NCBI GenBank assembly: GCA_009692365.1
Contig: SHZJ01000001.1
Span: forward strand, 1-64,000
Length of the DNA stretch: 64,000 nucleotides
Direction of reading: 5' to 3'
Origin: Gammaproteobacteria bacterium
GTDB taxonomy: Bacteria; Pseudomonadota; Gammaproteobacteria; Ga0077536
The position numbers and the translations under genes were made by a program. Shown piece after piece: positions 51,622-61,112 of this stretch (positions within the stretch are counted from its first letter, which is position 1; the number at the start of each line of letters is the position of its first letter). The notes beneath the pieces are model-generated. The model was not told the origin of the DNA. It saw only the letters and a program-made list of their open reading frames with translations, and did not search any database.

Positions 51622-52506
51622 ATGATCGACCGCCCCTTGTTGATGCGTTTTCTCGACCACCTCTGGGTCGAGCATGGCCTGAGCCCGAACACGGTGCAGG
51701 CTTATGGCGCGGATCTGCGGCTAGTCACCGGCGTGCTGGCCGCGCTGGGGGTGCCGCTGGCGCAGGCCACGGAAGCAGATTTGCTCGCCTATCTGGCCGG
51801 TTCCTCGCGCCAATCGGGACGCTCGACGGCGCGCCGTCTGTCCTGCCTGCGCGGCTACTATGCCTATTTGGTACGCGAGCGAATTCGCCTCGACGACCCC
51901 ACGCTGCGCCTGAAAAACCCCCGCATTAGCCGGCATCTCCCGCGAAGTCTGAGTGAGCGCGACGTCGATCTTTTGCTCAGCGCGCCCGCTGCCACGACCG
52001 CGCTGGGCGTGCGCGATGGCGTGATGCTGGAAGTGCTGTACGCGACCGGGCTGCGGGTCTCGGAACTAGTGGCGCTAACCCACGCACAAGTGAATCGGGT
52101 GGCGGGGGTGGTGCGGGTGATCGGCAAGGGCGACAAGGAACGACTCGTGCCCTTGGGTGAGGTGGCGCGTGACCGACTGGAACATTACCTCCAGGCCGCG
52201 CGGGCTGAGATTCTAAAGGGCAAAATCTGCGAGTCGTTGTTTCCCACCAGCCGCGGGGGCGCGATGACCCGCCAAGCTTTTTGGTGGCTAGTCAAAAAAT
52301 ACGCGCGCAAGGCTGGGATTGCCGCAGATTTATCGCCGCACACTTTGCGTCACGCATTCGCCACCCACTTGCTCAACCACGGCGCCGATTTGCGGGTGGT
52401 GCAGTTGCTGTTGGGGCACGCGGATATTTCGACTACGCAGATTTATACCCATCTCGCGCAAGACCGTCTGAAGCAGCTGCACGAACTGCACCACCCGCGC
52501 GGCTAG
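51622..52506 (+). CDS. xerD: Tyrosine recombinase XerD
   Basis: A 294-residue site-specific recombinase acting with XerC and FtsK at dif. The N-terminal SAM-like domain (FLDHLWVEHGLSPNTVQAYGADLRLV) is followed by the catalytic core: Arg145 in ATGLRVSELV, Lys in VIGKGDKERLVPLG, HTLRHAFATHLLNHGADLRVVQLLLGHADISTTQIYTHL with His/Arg/His and the nucleophile Tyr. Length and the rplS...xerD...dsbC context support the chromosomal XerD rather than an integrase. Confidence 0.95.
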   Translation: MIDRPLLMRFLDHLWVEHGLSPNTVQAYGADLRLVTGVLAALGVPLAQATEADLLAYLAGSSRQSGRSTARRLSCLRGYYAYLVRERIRLDDPTLRLKNPRISRHLPRSLSERDVDLLLSAPAATTALGVRDGVMLEVLYATGLRVSELVALTHAQVNRVAGVVRVIGKGDKERLVPLGEVARDRLEHYLQAARAEILKGKICESLFPTSRGGAMTRQAFWWLVKKYARKAGIAADLSPHTLRHAFATHLLNHGADLRVVQLLLGHADISTTQIYTHLAQDRLKQLHELHHPRG

Positions 52507-52552
52507 GCCGGCGGCTCGTGCGCGCGGCTCGCAGCCTTAGCCACTGCCTCAA

Positions 52553-54379
52553 TTATTTGGCGGTGGCGTCGCCTGCGGGCGGCACGACCGACAGCACTTC
52601 GGTAAACGTGGTTTTGCCGGCCGCTATCTTCGCCGCCCCAGATAGTCGTAGGGGCCGCATGCCGTCACGCACGGCGGCCTCGCGCAGCGCGTTAGTTTGC
52701 AGGCCCGGTTTCACCAGCGTCTGCAGCGCTTCAGAGAGGGTTAGCACTTCGTAGAGGCCGACGCGCCCGCGAAAACCCGTATGACGACATTCAACGCAAC
52801 CCGCCGCCACCTGCATTCCCGTCGGTTGAGCCAGCCTCGCGCTACCGACTAACGTTGACCACGCGGTGCGGTCCAGCGGCACGCTACGCTGACAGTGCGG
52901 ACACAGTGTGCGCACCAGGCGCTGGGCCAGCACGCCCAACAGCGTTGCTGCGATGAGATAGGGTTCGACGCCTAAATCCATCAGGCGCGTCACGGCGGCG
53001 GGCGCATCGTTGGTGTGCAACGTTGAGAGCACCAAATGCCCCGTGAGTGCGGCCTGGATCGCCACCTCCGCCGTTTCACGGTCGCGAATTTCGCCGATCA
53101 TGATGATGTCGGGGTCTTGCCGGAGGAGCGTTCTGACCCCGTTGGCGAAGCTCAGGTCTAAGCCCGGCTGGATTTGCATCTGATTGAAAGTGGGCTCGAC
53201 CATCTCGATCGGGTCTTCGATGGTGCAGACGTTGATTTCTGGGCGAGCCAGTTGGCGTAACGCCGAGTACAAGGTGGTGGTTTTGCCCGAACCGGTCGGG
53301 CCGGTCACTAAGATGACGCCGTGTGGATGGCGGGTGAGCGCCAGCCAAGCGGCGAGGTCTTCGTCGCCAAAACCCAGCGCGGCAAAGGGTTGCTCCAATT
53401 TTTCAGGGTCGAAAATGCGCATCACCAGTTTTTCGCCGAAGGCGGTGGGCATGGTCGATAGCCGGAGTTCCACTTCTTTACCCAGGGGGGTTTTAGTTTT
53501 CATGCGGCCGTCCTGCGGCCGTCGTTTGTCGGCGACGTCGAGTCGACCCAGCGTTTTGATCCGGCTGACAATGGCGCCGATCACGGGGGTCGACATCTGA
53601 TTCACGAGATGCAAAAGACCGTCGATGCGAAATCGGATATTCCCTTGTTCCCGGCGGGGTTCGATGTGAATGTCGCTGGCGCGTTGCTCAAAAGCATACT
53701 GGAGCAGCCAATCGACCAAGTGCACAATGTGGCGGTCGTTGGCGTCTGGTTCGCCAACCTCGCCCAAGTGGGTAAGCGCCTCGAGGTTTTCGACGATGCT
53801 GCTGCGCTCGGCAACCTTGCTGGTCATCGCCTTGTTGATGGAACGACTGACCCCGTAGAACTCACGCAGGTAGCGCCGAATTTCGAGCGGATTGGCCACT
53901 ACCCGCTTAATCTGCCGTTTAACGATCGGCGCTATCTCTTGTTCCCATTCGGTGATAAAGGGCTCCGCAGTGGCGATCACAATGTGCTGGTCGCCGACTT
54001 CGACCGGTAAAAATTGCCAGCGAGTGGCATAAGCTTGGGACACGAGCGAGGTGACCGACTCGACCTCAATTTTCAGTGGGTCGATGCGGCAATAAGGCAA
54101 ATCCACGCACTCGGCGACTAACCGGGTGACGGTTTCGAGCGTTAGCGCGAGGCTAGGTTCGGAATCACTGCGCAGATTTTGGGCCGCCAACTGCGCAAAC
54201 GGGTGGCGTTGGTCGTTCTGTGCGATCCCGAGGCGCAGGCGCTGGACGGTGCTCGCCGCCAACCAGCCCTTGCGCTGCAAGAGCAGCAGCACTTCCTCTA
54301 GCGTGAGCGTATGCGCTGGCGGTGCCCCTGCTTTCGCCGCGCCGGCGGCGGGCATCGGCGGTCGCTGGTTGGCGCTCAT
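52553..54379 (-). CDS. GspE/PilB-family secretion/pilus ATPase
   Basis: A 608-residue AAA-type motor ATPase. The N-terminal part has an MshEN-like segment (VTRLVAECVDLPYCRIDPLKIEVESVTSLVSQAYATRWQFLPVEVGDQHIVIATAEP). The ATPase core has VTGPTGSGKTTTLYSALRQL (Walker A), the Asp box EDPIEMVEPTFNQMQIQP, Walker B DPDIIMIGEIRDRETAEVAIQAALTGHLVLSTLHTNDAP and a tetracysteine zinc site (LCPHCQ...GCVECRHTGFRGR). No other type II secretion or pilus genes are nearby. The gene is coupled by a 4-bp overlap to the pseudokinase/CNB gene, which suggests a regulated motor acting with components encoded elsewhere. Confidence 0.92.
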   Translation of the reverse strand: MSANQRPPMPAAGAAKAGAPPAHTLTLEEVLLLLQRKGWLAASTVQRLRLGIAQNDQRHPFAQLAAQNLRSDSEPSLALTLETVTRLVAECVDLPYCRIDPLKIEVESVTSLVSQAYATRWQFLPVEVGDQHIVIATAEPFITEWEQEIAPIVKRQIKRVVANPLEIRRYLREFYGVSRSINKAMTSKVAERSSIVENLEALTHLGEVGEPDANDRHIVHLVDWLLQYAFEQRASDIHIEPRREQGNIRFRIDGLLHLVNQMSTPVIGAIVSRIKTLGRLDVADKRRPQDGRMKTKTPLGKEVELRLSTMPTAFGEKLVMRIFDPEKLEQPFAALGFGDEDLAAWLALTRHPHGVILVTGPTGSGKTTTLYSALRQLARPEINVCTIEDPIEMVEPTFNQMQIQPGLDLSFANGVRTLLRQDPDIIMIGEIRDRETAEVAIQAALTGHLVLSTLHTNDAPAAVTRLMDLGVEPYLIAATLLGVLAQRLVRTLCPHCQRSVPLDRTAWSTLVGSARLAQPTGMQVAAGCVECRHTGFRGRVGLYEVLTLSEALQTLVKPGLQTNALREAAVRDGMRPLRLSGAAKIAAGKTTFTEVLSVVPPAGDATAK

Positions 54380-55674
54380 GAGTGTTTAGGCGGGTGCACT
54401 AATCGTTCCGTGGCGCTGTGTAACCGGGCGATGAGCGCCCGCAGAAAGCTGCGTTGGAAGCGATTCTGGGTAATGAGTGACATGCGTTCGATCAGCGAGC
54501 TCCCGATTTTGAGCAGCGTGACTGCCGTGAGTGCCACGATATTAGCGCTGCGTCTGCGGCCGGACACCAGGCCCATTTCGCCGAAACATTCACCGGCGTG
54601 CAGTTGGACAATTTCCAGCGCATTTTTCTGCACCGCGACGCTGCCCTCTACGAGCACGAAAAAATAGGTGTCGAGGTCTCCCTCGGTGATGATCTGGTCG
54701 CCTTGGGCGGACGTCTGCCACTCGGCGGCGTGCACAATCTCCCAGAGGTCTTCCTCGGCGAAACTCTGAAAAAAATCGAGCTTGGACACCGCCGCAAATT
54801 TTTTCTGAGGGGAGACCCAAGTGGGGTTTTCTGGCAGGAAATCAAAAACGAGGGATAGGTCGCCGGCCAGATCGGCGCCGGATTTATAGCGATGGCCGGG
54901 GTTTTTTGCGAGGAGTTTCTCGATGATTCGTTGATATATATCGGGCACTTCGACGCGGAAATCGGCCAGCGGTGGCGGCCGCTGCGGCGCGTTGTGCTGT
55001 CTTAGGTCAGCGCTTTGGGTCAGGAAAGGCTGCTTGCCCGTGAGCAACTGGTAGGCCACCACCCCCAACGAATAGAGGTCTGTTTGCGCGTTTGCGGGGC
55101 CGTCGCGGAATTGTTCTGGCGCCTGGTACGGGCTGCAGCCGGCCGCGGCCCTCGGTGCGCCGGCGGGCGTCGATTTGCTGATGGCGCCGCCAAAATCGGT
55201 GATCTTCACCTGCAATAGTTCACTGACCAGCACGTTGCTGGGCTTGATGTTTTGATGGATCACACCCCGCCGGTGGGCGTAGTCCAAGGCCAGCGCACAT
55301 TGCGTCAAAACCCGCGTGGTTTCCGTTAGAGGGAGCAGCCGCTCAGCGACAACATAATCCTCCAGAGAGTGTTCACCGGGCACGAACTCCATCGCGATAT
55401 AGTAACGGTGCTCTTCGATTCCCGCATCGAAAATAGTGGTGATATTGGGGTGCCGGAGCGCGCCGGCGGTTTGCGCATCGTTGAAAAACCATGCCCGTTG
55501 GGCCGCTGCCTCCGCGCCTTGGTCGTCTGCCGTGACCAGCGAGACCTTCAGCGCGACTTCACGATCGATGAAGGGATCGCGGGCCAATAAAACATCGGCG
55601 ATCGGGCTGATGCCGAGACGGCGAATAATGTGGTACTTGCCCAGCTGCGTGCCGGCGCGATCGGTGGTATCCAT
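54376..55674 (-). CDS. Serine/threonine kinase-like (predicted pseudokinase) with C-terminal cyclic-nucleotide-binding domain
   Basis: A 432-residue protein. I start at MDTTDRAGTQLGKYHIIRRLG; the ORF track adds 26 residues. The N-terminal ~280 residues have a Hanks kinase fold with Lys43 (VALKVS), DFG (160-162) and YQAPEQF. The Gly-rich loop is lost (LGISPIADV), the helix-C Glu appears to be Asp66, and HRDxKxxN reads His140-Gln-Asn142 (VIHQNIKPSN), so the catalytic Asp is Asn. Residues about 300-420 are a Crp-type fold (LDTYFFVLVEGSVAVQKNALEIVQLHAGECFGEMGLVSGRRRSANIVAL). It looks like a signal-sensing scaffold for the ATPase encoded just downstream. Residual activity cannot be excluded. Confidence 0.87.
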   Translation of the reverse strand: MDTTDRAGTQLGKYHIIRRLGISPIADVLLARDPFIDREVALKVSLVTADDQGAEAAAQRAWFFNDAQTAGALRHPNITTIFDAGIEEHRYYIAMEFVPGEHSLEDYVVAERLLPLTETTRVLTQCALALDYAHRRGVIHQNIKPSNVLVSELLQVKITDFGGAISKSTPAGAPRAAAGCSPYQAPEQFRDGPANAQTDLYSLGVVAYQLLTGKQPFLTQSADLRQHNAPQRPPPLADFRVEVPDIYQRIIEKLLAKNPGHRYKSGADLAGDLSLVFDFLPENPTWVSPQKKFAAVSKLDFFQSFAEEDLWEIVHAAEWQTSAQGDQIITEGDLDTYFFVLVEGSVAVQKNALEIVQLHAGECFGEMGLVSGRRRSANIVALTAVTLLKIGSSLIERMSLITQNRFQRSFLRALIARLHSATERLVHPPKHS

Positions 55675-55889
55675 GGGTCGCCTTGTTGCGCACGGTGGGT
55701 GCCGACGTGGCGCAGCTACCGGTTCAGTCGACGCGCGTAGATGCGCTCCCACTGTAGCGGCTTTGGACTAGGTGCGGAACCCTTGGAGAGTCGCCAGGGG
55801 CGGGCTCTCGAGGGCCGAAAAGGCCAATATCCGTGCTAGATTAACCGGGGGATCGCGCGTTGCGACTCCCTCGATCTAAGGAAACTTTA

Positions 55890-56624
55890 ATGAAGGCTAC
55901 TGCTCTTTTCGCCACCCTGACGGTGGCCCTGCTGGCGTGCTTGCCGGTGCACGCAACGGACGACGCGGCTCTGATCCAACGGCTTTCAGCCAAACTCAAA
56001 GGCGTGGTGCCCGACGCCGGGATTACCAGCGTCAAACCCGGTCCCCTGCCCGGCACCTACGAGGTGCTACTGGGCGCGACCGTGCTCTACCTAAGCGAGG
56101 ATGGCCGCTATGTGTTCCGGGGCGATATTTTTGACCTCAACACGCGGCTTAACATCACCGACCAGCGGCGCGAGGAAGCCCGCGCTAAGGCGTTTGCGAG
56201 GCTGCAACCTAGCGACATCATCGAGTTTAGCGCCCCGGCCGGTAAGCAGTTGAAAACGCTCTACGTGTTTACCGACATCGACTGCGGTTACTGCCGCAAG
56301 TTTCATAGCCATATCGCCGCGCTTAACAACGCCGGGATCTCCGTGCGCTATCTCTCCTTCCCGCGCACCGGTTTGGACAGCCCCTCCTACGATAAGGCCG
56401 TGGCCGTGTGGTGTGCCCCCAATCGGCAGCTCGCGCTCACAGATGCCAAAGCGGGGAAAGTGATCGCAAGCCCGAAGTGTGCCAATCCGGTGGCAGCAGA
56501 TTTTAATCTGGGCGAAGCCATGGGTGTCCACGGCACGCCTGCGCTGTTCTCGCAGGAAGGCGAGGAACTGGGCGGCTACCTGCCGGCGGCTGAAATCATT
56601 CAAAGGCTGCTGACCAAGGGCTGA
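55890..56624 (+). CDS. dsbC: Periplasmic disulfide isomerase DsbC
   Basis: A 244-residue thiol:disulfide isomerase. The start is MKATALFATLTVALLACLPVHA (signal peptide); the ORF-track frame begins 10 codons early. An N-terminal dimerisation domain (about 25-85; VKPGPLPGTYEVLLGATVLYLSEDGRYVFRGDIFDL) precedes the thioredoxin domain with Cys132-Gly-Tyr-Cys135 (FTDIDCGYCRKFHSHI) and cis-Pro GVHGTPALF. The xerD...dsbC neighbourhood recalls Pseudomonas, with the kinase-like/ATPase pair inserted between them. It is divergent from the pseudokinase gene; the 215-bp gap shows no further gene. Confidence 0.95.
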   Translation: MKATALFATLTVALLACLPVHATDDAALIQRLSAKLKGVVPDAGITSVKPGPLPGTYEVLLGATVLYLSEDGRYVFRGDIFDLNTRLNITDQRREEARAKAFARLQPSDIIEFSAPAGKQLKTLYVFTDIDCGYCRKFHSHIAALNNAGISVRYLSFPRTGLDSPSYDKAVAVWCAPNRQLALTDAKAGKVIASPKCANPVAADFNLGEAMGVHGTPALFSQEGEELGGYLPAAEIIQRLLTKG

Positions 56625-56663
56625 GGGCGCGCGCCGCCGGGCCGCTACCGGACCCCCGGCGGT

Positions 56664-57383
56664 TCAATGCGGCGTGAGCCGCAGGCGGGCGAGGGTGATA
56701 CCGCCGTCTTTCTCTCGATATTCGATTTGCACGGGCTGGAAATCGAAATCTGGCGCGCACCACAAAGTGGTGCGACGGGTGTCGCCGCGCAGGTATTGCA
56801 CTTTTTTTGTCACGAGGACCGTGCTGCCGAAAGTGAGACTCTCGGTGCCCAGCAGTTCCAGCCGGTAGCGCTGCAGCTTGCCGTCATCGACGACCTCGTA
56901 GACCAAGTCGGTGTGCGCCCGCCGCAGGTCTGCCATCAGCGCCAGTTGGTAGACCAATTTGTCCAGCACGGCACCCGTCAGAGGGGTCTCCCACGACCGG
57001 GCGTTGGTGGTGCCGGTCGCCAGTTTGCTTTGCCAGTCGAACTGGACGTTCGAACGACGGTGCTTGTTGCCTGCGTCGCGCGTAATTTCGTAGTGTTCGG
57101 GTTGGTAGCCGTGGTCACGCAGCAGCCCCTCGCTGCGTTCTCGAATGTTTACCTGTTTGATGAGGGCGGCGACCCCGGTGGCTTCGAGGGTGGACGTGAA
57201 CACATAGTGGCCGCCGGCGGTGAGCGTGAGTTTGCGGGTCATGGTCGCGAGGTTCATGCCCTTGCTGCTCACCTCATACACGGCCGTAAACGCTGGTTGG
57301 GTGGCGGCGGCGTGCAGCGGCCCCGGTAGGAAGTTGAGCCAGCCCAAGAGGGTGGACAGCATGGCCAAGCGTGAGAATTGCAT
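56664..57383 (-). CDS. DUF3108 periplasmic protein
   Basis: A 239-residue protein with a signal peptide (MQFSRLAMLSTLLGWLNFLPGPLHAAA). The DUF3108 body is recognisable: FTAVYEVSSKGMNLATMTRKLTLTAGGHYVFTSTLEATGVAALIKQVNIRERSEGLLRDHGYQPEHYEITR, with LWCAPDFDFQPVQIEYREKDGGITLARLRLTPH at the end. Function is unknown; the fold is a beta-rich envelope domain. It converges with dsbC and diverges from hldE. Confidence 0.88.
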   Translation of the reverse strand: MQFSRLAMLSTLLGWLNFLPGPLHAAATQPAFTAVYEVSSKGMNLATMTRKLTLTAGGHYVFTSTLEATGVAALIKQVNIRERSEGLLRDHGYQPEHYEITRDAGNKHRRSNVQFDWQSKLATGTTNARSWETPLTGAVLDKLVYQLALMADLRRAHTDLVYEVVDDGKLQRYRLELLGTESLTFGSTVLVTKKVQYLRGDTRRTTLWCAPDFDFQPVQIEYREKDGGITLARLRLTPH

Positions 57384-57384
57384 G

Positions 57385-57393
57385 TGTTAGAAT
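57385..57393 (+). promoter_or_regulatory. Putative extended -10 promoter for hldE-hldD-waaA
   Basis: TGTTAGAAT contains an extended -10 (TGnTAGAAT) about 77 bp before hldE. A convincing -35 is not visible, as is common with extended -10 promoters. Confidence 0.35.
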
Positions 57394-57469
57394 CGCCCCA
57401 GTTTTTGCCGCCATGGGCAGTTCTGCTGCCCGCCTTCAACCGCTCCACCAGTATACCCACGGTCGCTAG

Positions 57470-58906
57470 ATGAAAAGCGCAGTCGAACAGCTCAAGACCG
57501 CGAGAATTGCCGTCATCGGCGACCTGATGCTCGACCGGTATTGGACCGGCGCGGCCACCCGCATTTCCCCGGAGGCGCCGGTGCCGGTGCTCCGCGTTGG
57601 GGCACGCGAGGAGCGCATCGGCGGCGCGGCGAATGTCGCTGCCAATGCGGTGGCCCTCGGTGCGCAGGTGGCGTTATGCGGTTTGGTGGGGGACGATGCC
57701 GACGGCCGGACTCTCCAGCAACTTTGCGTGGCGGCGGGGATCCGCACACTGGTGCAGACCACGCGCGCCGCGACCACGGTCAAACTGCGGGTCCTCGCGC
57801 AGCACCAGCAATTACTGCGGCTGGATTTCGAGGAGCCCCCGGCCGCACAGGCGGCGCTGGACTTACTGGCCCTGCACGGGGCGCTCTTTGCTGACGCGGG
57901 GGCGATCGTGCTGTCGGATTATGCCAAGGGGGTCTTGAGTGTGCCGGGCGCCTGGATCGAGCGCGCGCAGCGTGCGGGCATTCCGGTAGTGGTGGACCCC
58001 AAGAGCCGCGATTTCGGCCGCTACGCGGGTGCCACGGTGCTCACCCCTAACCTGAGTGAATTCCAACACGTGGTGGGCGAGTGTCGCGACGACGCCACGC
58101 TCGTCGAGCGCGCCCTAGCGCTGTGCCTAGCGCATCGCTTGGGCGCCTTGCTCATTACGCGCGGTGAGCACGGCATGTCGCTCATTGCGCAGGGACAACC
58201 GGCGCTGCATCTGCCGGCGCGCGCGCGTGACGTCTACGATGTGACAGGGGCTGGTGACACCGTGTGCGCGCTACTGGCCTGTGGCTTGGCGGCGGGGCTA
58301 GACCTCGCTCTGGCGACGCGTCTGGCCAATATCGCCGCCGGCGTGGTGGTGGGAAAACTGGGGACCGCGGTGGTTTCCAACACCGAACTGGCCGCCGCCC
58401 TCGCGCCGGAGCCGGTCGACCGCCCAGCCGTCCTCACGCACGCCGCCCTGCTGGCGGAAATCGCCCAAGCGCGGCGGCGCAACGAGCGCATCGTCATGAC
58501 CAATGGCTGCTTTGATCTGCTGCACGCCGGGCACGTGCGCTACCTCACGGCGGCGGCGGAACTGGGCGGACGCCTGTTGGTGGCGGTTAATTCTGATGCC
58601 TCGGTGCAGCGACTCAAAGGACCTGCCCGACCCATCAACCCCTTGTCTGCCCGCCTGGAAGTGTTGGCGGGCTTGAAAGCGGTCGATTGGGTGACGTCCT
58701 TTGAAGAAGACACGCCGGCTCAACTCATCCAATTGGTGGCCCCGGATGTGTTGGTGAAGGGTGGTGATTACGCCATCGAGGATATCGTCGGGGGCGCTGA
58801 GGTGTTGGCACGCGGCGGACAGGTCCTCACGCTGCCGTACCACCCCGGTCATTCCAGCACGAGTCTGATTGCCGCGCGCGCGCAGCCGGCGGACACCACG
58901 CGATGA
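57470..58906 (+). CDS. hldE: HldE, heptose-7-phosphate kinase/heptose-1-phosphate adenylyltransferase
   Basis: A 478-residue bifunctional enzyme making ADP-heptose for the LPS inner core. The ribokinase-like domain (about 1-315) has IGDLMLDRYWTGAATRISPEAPVPVLRV, GGAANVAANAVALGA and DVTGAGDTVCALLACGL. The adenylyltransferase domain (about 335-470) has MTNGCFDLLHAGHVRYLTAAAELGGRLLVAVNSD and LVKGGDYAIEDIVGG. Its stop overlaps the hldD start by 4 bp. Confidence 0.97.
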   Translation: MKSAVEQLKTARIAVIGDLMLDRYWTGAATRISPEAPVPVLRVGAREERIGGAANVAANAVALGAQVALCGLVGDDADGRTLQQLCVAAGIRTLVQTTRAATTVKLRVLAQHQQLLRLDFEEPPAAQAALDLLALHGALFADAGAIVLSDYAKGVLSVPGAWIERAQRAGIPVVVDPKSRDFGRYAGATVLTPNLSEFQHVVGECRDDATLVERALALCLAHRLGALLITRGEHGMSLIAQGQPALHLPARARDVYDVTGAGDTVCALLACGLAAGLDLALATRLANIAAGVVVGKLGTAVVSNTELAAALAPEPVDRPAVLTHAALLAEIAQARRRNERIVMTNGCFDLLHAGHVRYLTAAAELGGRLLVAVNSDASVQRLKGPARPINPLSARLEVLAGLKAVDWVTSFEEDTPAQLIQLVAPDVLVKGGDYAIEDIVGGAEVLARGGQVLTLPYHPGHSSTSLIAARAQPADTTR

Positions 58907-59847
58907 TCGTCGTCACCGGTGGCTATGGGTTCATCGGCAGCAATTTGGTCCACGCCCTTAACCAGCGGGGCCGGGACGATATTTGGGTGGTGGACGACCT
59001 GACCGACGGTCGCAAATTCGTCAATCTGGTGGGTGCCACAGTCGCTGATTATCACCACTGGAGCGATTTTCCGCAGCGTTTCGCGCAAACGGCGGCGCGC
59101 GGGGTGAGCATCGATGCGGTCTATCATCTCGGCGCATGTTCGGACACTCTGGAATGGGACGGGCGCCGCATGATGGCAGCCAACTTTGAATTCTCCCGGG
59201 ACCTCCTCGACACCTGCGAGCACCATCAGATCCCACTGATCTATGCCTCGAGCGCGGCGGTCTATGGTTTGAGCGAGGTTTGCGTTGAAGCGCCGGCCTA
59301 CGAGCGGCCGCTCAACGTGTACGGCTACTCTAAGCTCGCTTTTGACCAGCACGTCCGATACCGCTTACCCAACTTGCGGACCCGGGTGGTCGGCCTGCGG
59401 TATTTCAACGTGTATGGGCCGCGCGAGCAGCATAAAGGGCGGATGGCGAGCGTGATGTATCACTTCGACCAGCAGCTTCGTGGCGGCGCCTCGCTCGCCT
59501 TATTCGGCGCCTCGCACGGGGTCGCGGCAGGTGAGCAGTCGCGCGATTTTGTGTTTGTGGATGATGTCGTGGCGCAGACGCTCTGGTTCGGTAGCGAGAC
59601 GTCGGTGTCCGGCATCTTCAACTGCGGCACCGGCAGCGCCGCGACCTTTAATGACGTCGCGCAGGCGGTGGTTGCCCATCATGGTCACGGCACCATTCAG
59701 TACATTCCCTTCCCGGTTGAACTGCTGGGGGCCTATCAGCATCGGACCTGCGCCGACTTGCGCGCGGCCCGGCACGCCGGATTTAACCTGCCGCTGCGCA
59801 ATGTCACGCAAGGAGTGCGGGTGTATCTCGACCGACTGCGGCCATGA
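58903..59847 (+). CDS. hldD: ADP-L-glycero-D-manno-heptose 6-epimerase
   Basis: A 314-residue SDR-type epimerase giving the L,D-heptose for LPS core. Nucleotide-binding VTGGYGFIGSNLVHALNQRGRDDIWVVDDL, YHLGACSDTLEWDG, the Tyr/Lys pair in NVYGYSKLAFDQHVR and RYFNVYGPREQHKGRMASVMYHFDQQL are characteristic. It overlaps both neighbours by 4 bp, so the three genes are translationally coupled. Confidence 0.97.
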   Translation: MIVVTGGYGFIGSNLVHALNQRGRDDIWVVDDLTDGRKFVNLVGATVADYHHWSDFPQRFAQTAARGVSIDAVYHLGACSDTLEWDGRRMMAANFEFSRDLLDTCEHHQIPLIYASSAAVYGLSEVCVEAPAYERPLNVYGYSKLAFDQHVRYRLPNLRTRVVGLRYFNVYGPREQHKGRMASVMYHFDQQLRGGASLALFGASHGVAAGEQSRDFVFVDDVVAQTLWFGSETSVSGIFNCGTGSAATFNDVAQAVVAHHGHGTIQYIPFPVELLGAYQHRTCADLRAARHAGFNLPLRNVTQGVRVYLDRLRP

Positions 59848-61112
59848 GGCGGATTTATACCGCGTTGTGGTTGGGCTGCCTGCCGCTGATACTCGGGCGC
59901 CTTGCGTGGCAGGCGTTGCGCAATCCGGCCTACCGTGACCGCTGGCGCGAGCGCTTGGGTTGCTACCGCTCGCTGCCACGTTTGGACTCGCCCATCTGGG
60001 TCCACGCGGTTTCGGTGGGGGAGGTCGGCGCCGCGGCGCCGCTGATCAGGGAACTGCGCGAACGCTATCCCTTCAGGGATATTCTCATCACGACCACCAC
60101 CCCCACGGGCGCTGCGAGCGTGGCCCGTCAGTTCGGTGAAACCGTTCATCACGCCTATTTCCCTTATGACATTCCGTGGGCGGTCAGTAAATTTTTGCGG
60201 CGTTTTAAACCGCGCATGTTATTGCTGATCGAAACCGAACTGTGGCCCAACGTGCTCCATCAATGCACCCAGCAACACACCCCCGTGGTCTTGGTCAACG
60301 GACGGATGTCTGAGCGCTCGGCACGACGCTATCGCTATCTCGGCCAGTTGGTCCACGGCATGCTTGCGCAACTCACGATGGTGGCCGCCCAAACCTTGGC
60401 AGACGCCGAGCGTCTGCGACATCTGGGCGTGCCTCGATCGCGGCTGGCGGTCACCGGCAGCCTTAAGTTCGACGTGCATTTGCCGGCCAGCATTTTTGAG
60501 GAGGGGGCGGCGATCCGCCGGGAGTTGGGCGTCAGCCGGCCGGTTTTAGTCGCGGGCAGCACGCGCGAGGGCGAGGAAATTATCCTGCTGCGGGCCTTCC
60601 GGCTGTTGCGGCATCAGTTTCCGGACGCGCTCTTGGTGGTGGCGCCGCGACATCCCGAGCGCTTTGAGGCGGTCGCCGAGTTGATCCGGCGCGAAGGCTG
60701 GCATTGCCTGCGACGGCGCGACCAAACCGCTTGTGGCGTGGCGACCGAGGTTTTTTTGCTGGACTCCATGGGCGAGTTACTGCGCTTCTACGCGGCCGCA
60801 GACGTCGCTTTTGTGGGCGGCAGCCTCATGCCCCTGGGGGGGCACAACATGCTGGAGCCGGCGAGTCTAGGCGTCCCGGTGGTGACCGGGCCGCACGTCT
60901 TCAATTTTTTGGAAATTTCGAGCAAGTTAGTGGCGGTCGGCGCTTTGCGGATTGCCGCCGATGCGCCGGCACTCGTCGACACCCTCGCGCACTGGCTGGC
61001 GAACCCCGACCAACGCGACGACGCCGGACTCGCCGGCCGCCAAATGGTCGCCCACAATCGAGGCGCCACCGTTAGCGTCCTCGAACTACTCGCGAACGCC
61101 GGACTGCAGTGA
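59844..61112 (+). CDS. waaA: 3-deoxy-D-manno-octulosonic acid (Kdo) transferase
   Basis: A 422-residue membrane-associated GT-B glycosyltransferase adding Kdo to lipid A precursor. Family features are the N-terminal helix (RIYTALWLGCLPLILGRLAW), YRDRWRERLGCY, IWVHAVSVGEVGAAAPLIRELRERYP, the catalytic region LIETELWPNVLHQCTQQHTPVVLVNGRMSERSARRY, LAVTGSLKFDV and VGGSLMPLGGHNMLEPASLGVPVVTGPHVFNF. It is the last gene of the hldE-hldD-waaA unit. Confidence 0.97.
   Translation: MRRIYTALWLGCLPLILGRLAWQALRNPAYRDRWRERLGCYRSLPRLDSPIWVHAVSVGEVGAAAPLIRELRERYPFRDILITTTTPTGAASVARQFGETVHHAYFPYDIPWAVSKFLRRFKPRMLLLIETELWPNVLHQCTQQHTPVVLVNGRMSERSARRYRYLGQLVHGMLAQLTMVAAQTLADAERLRHLGVPRSRLAVTGSLKFDVHLPASIFEEGAAIRRELGVSRPVLVAGSTREGEEIILLRAFRLLRHQFPDALLVVAPRHPERFEAVAELIRREGWHCLRRRDQTACGVATEVFLLDSMGELLRFYAAADVAFVGGSLMPLGGHNMLEPASLGVPVVTGPHVFNFLEISSKLVAVGALRIAADAPALVDTLAHWLANPDQRDDAGLAGRQMVAHNRGATVSVLELLANAGLQ

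Noticed and set aside
51622-52506. Phage or integron integrase marking a mobile element
   Set aside because: Length, motifs and the rplS/dsbC context fit chromosomal XerD. No att-like repeats or phage genes are nearby.
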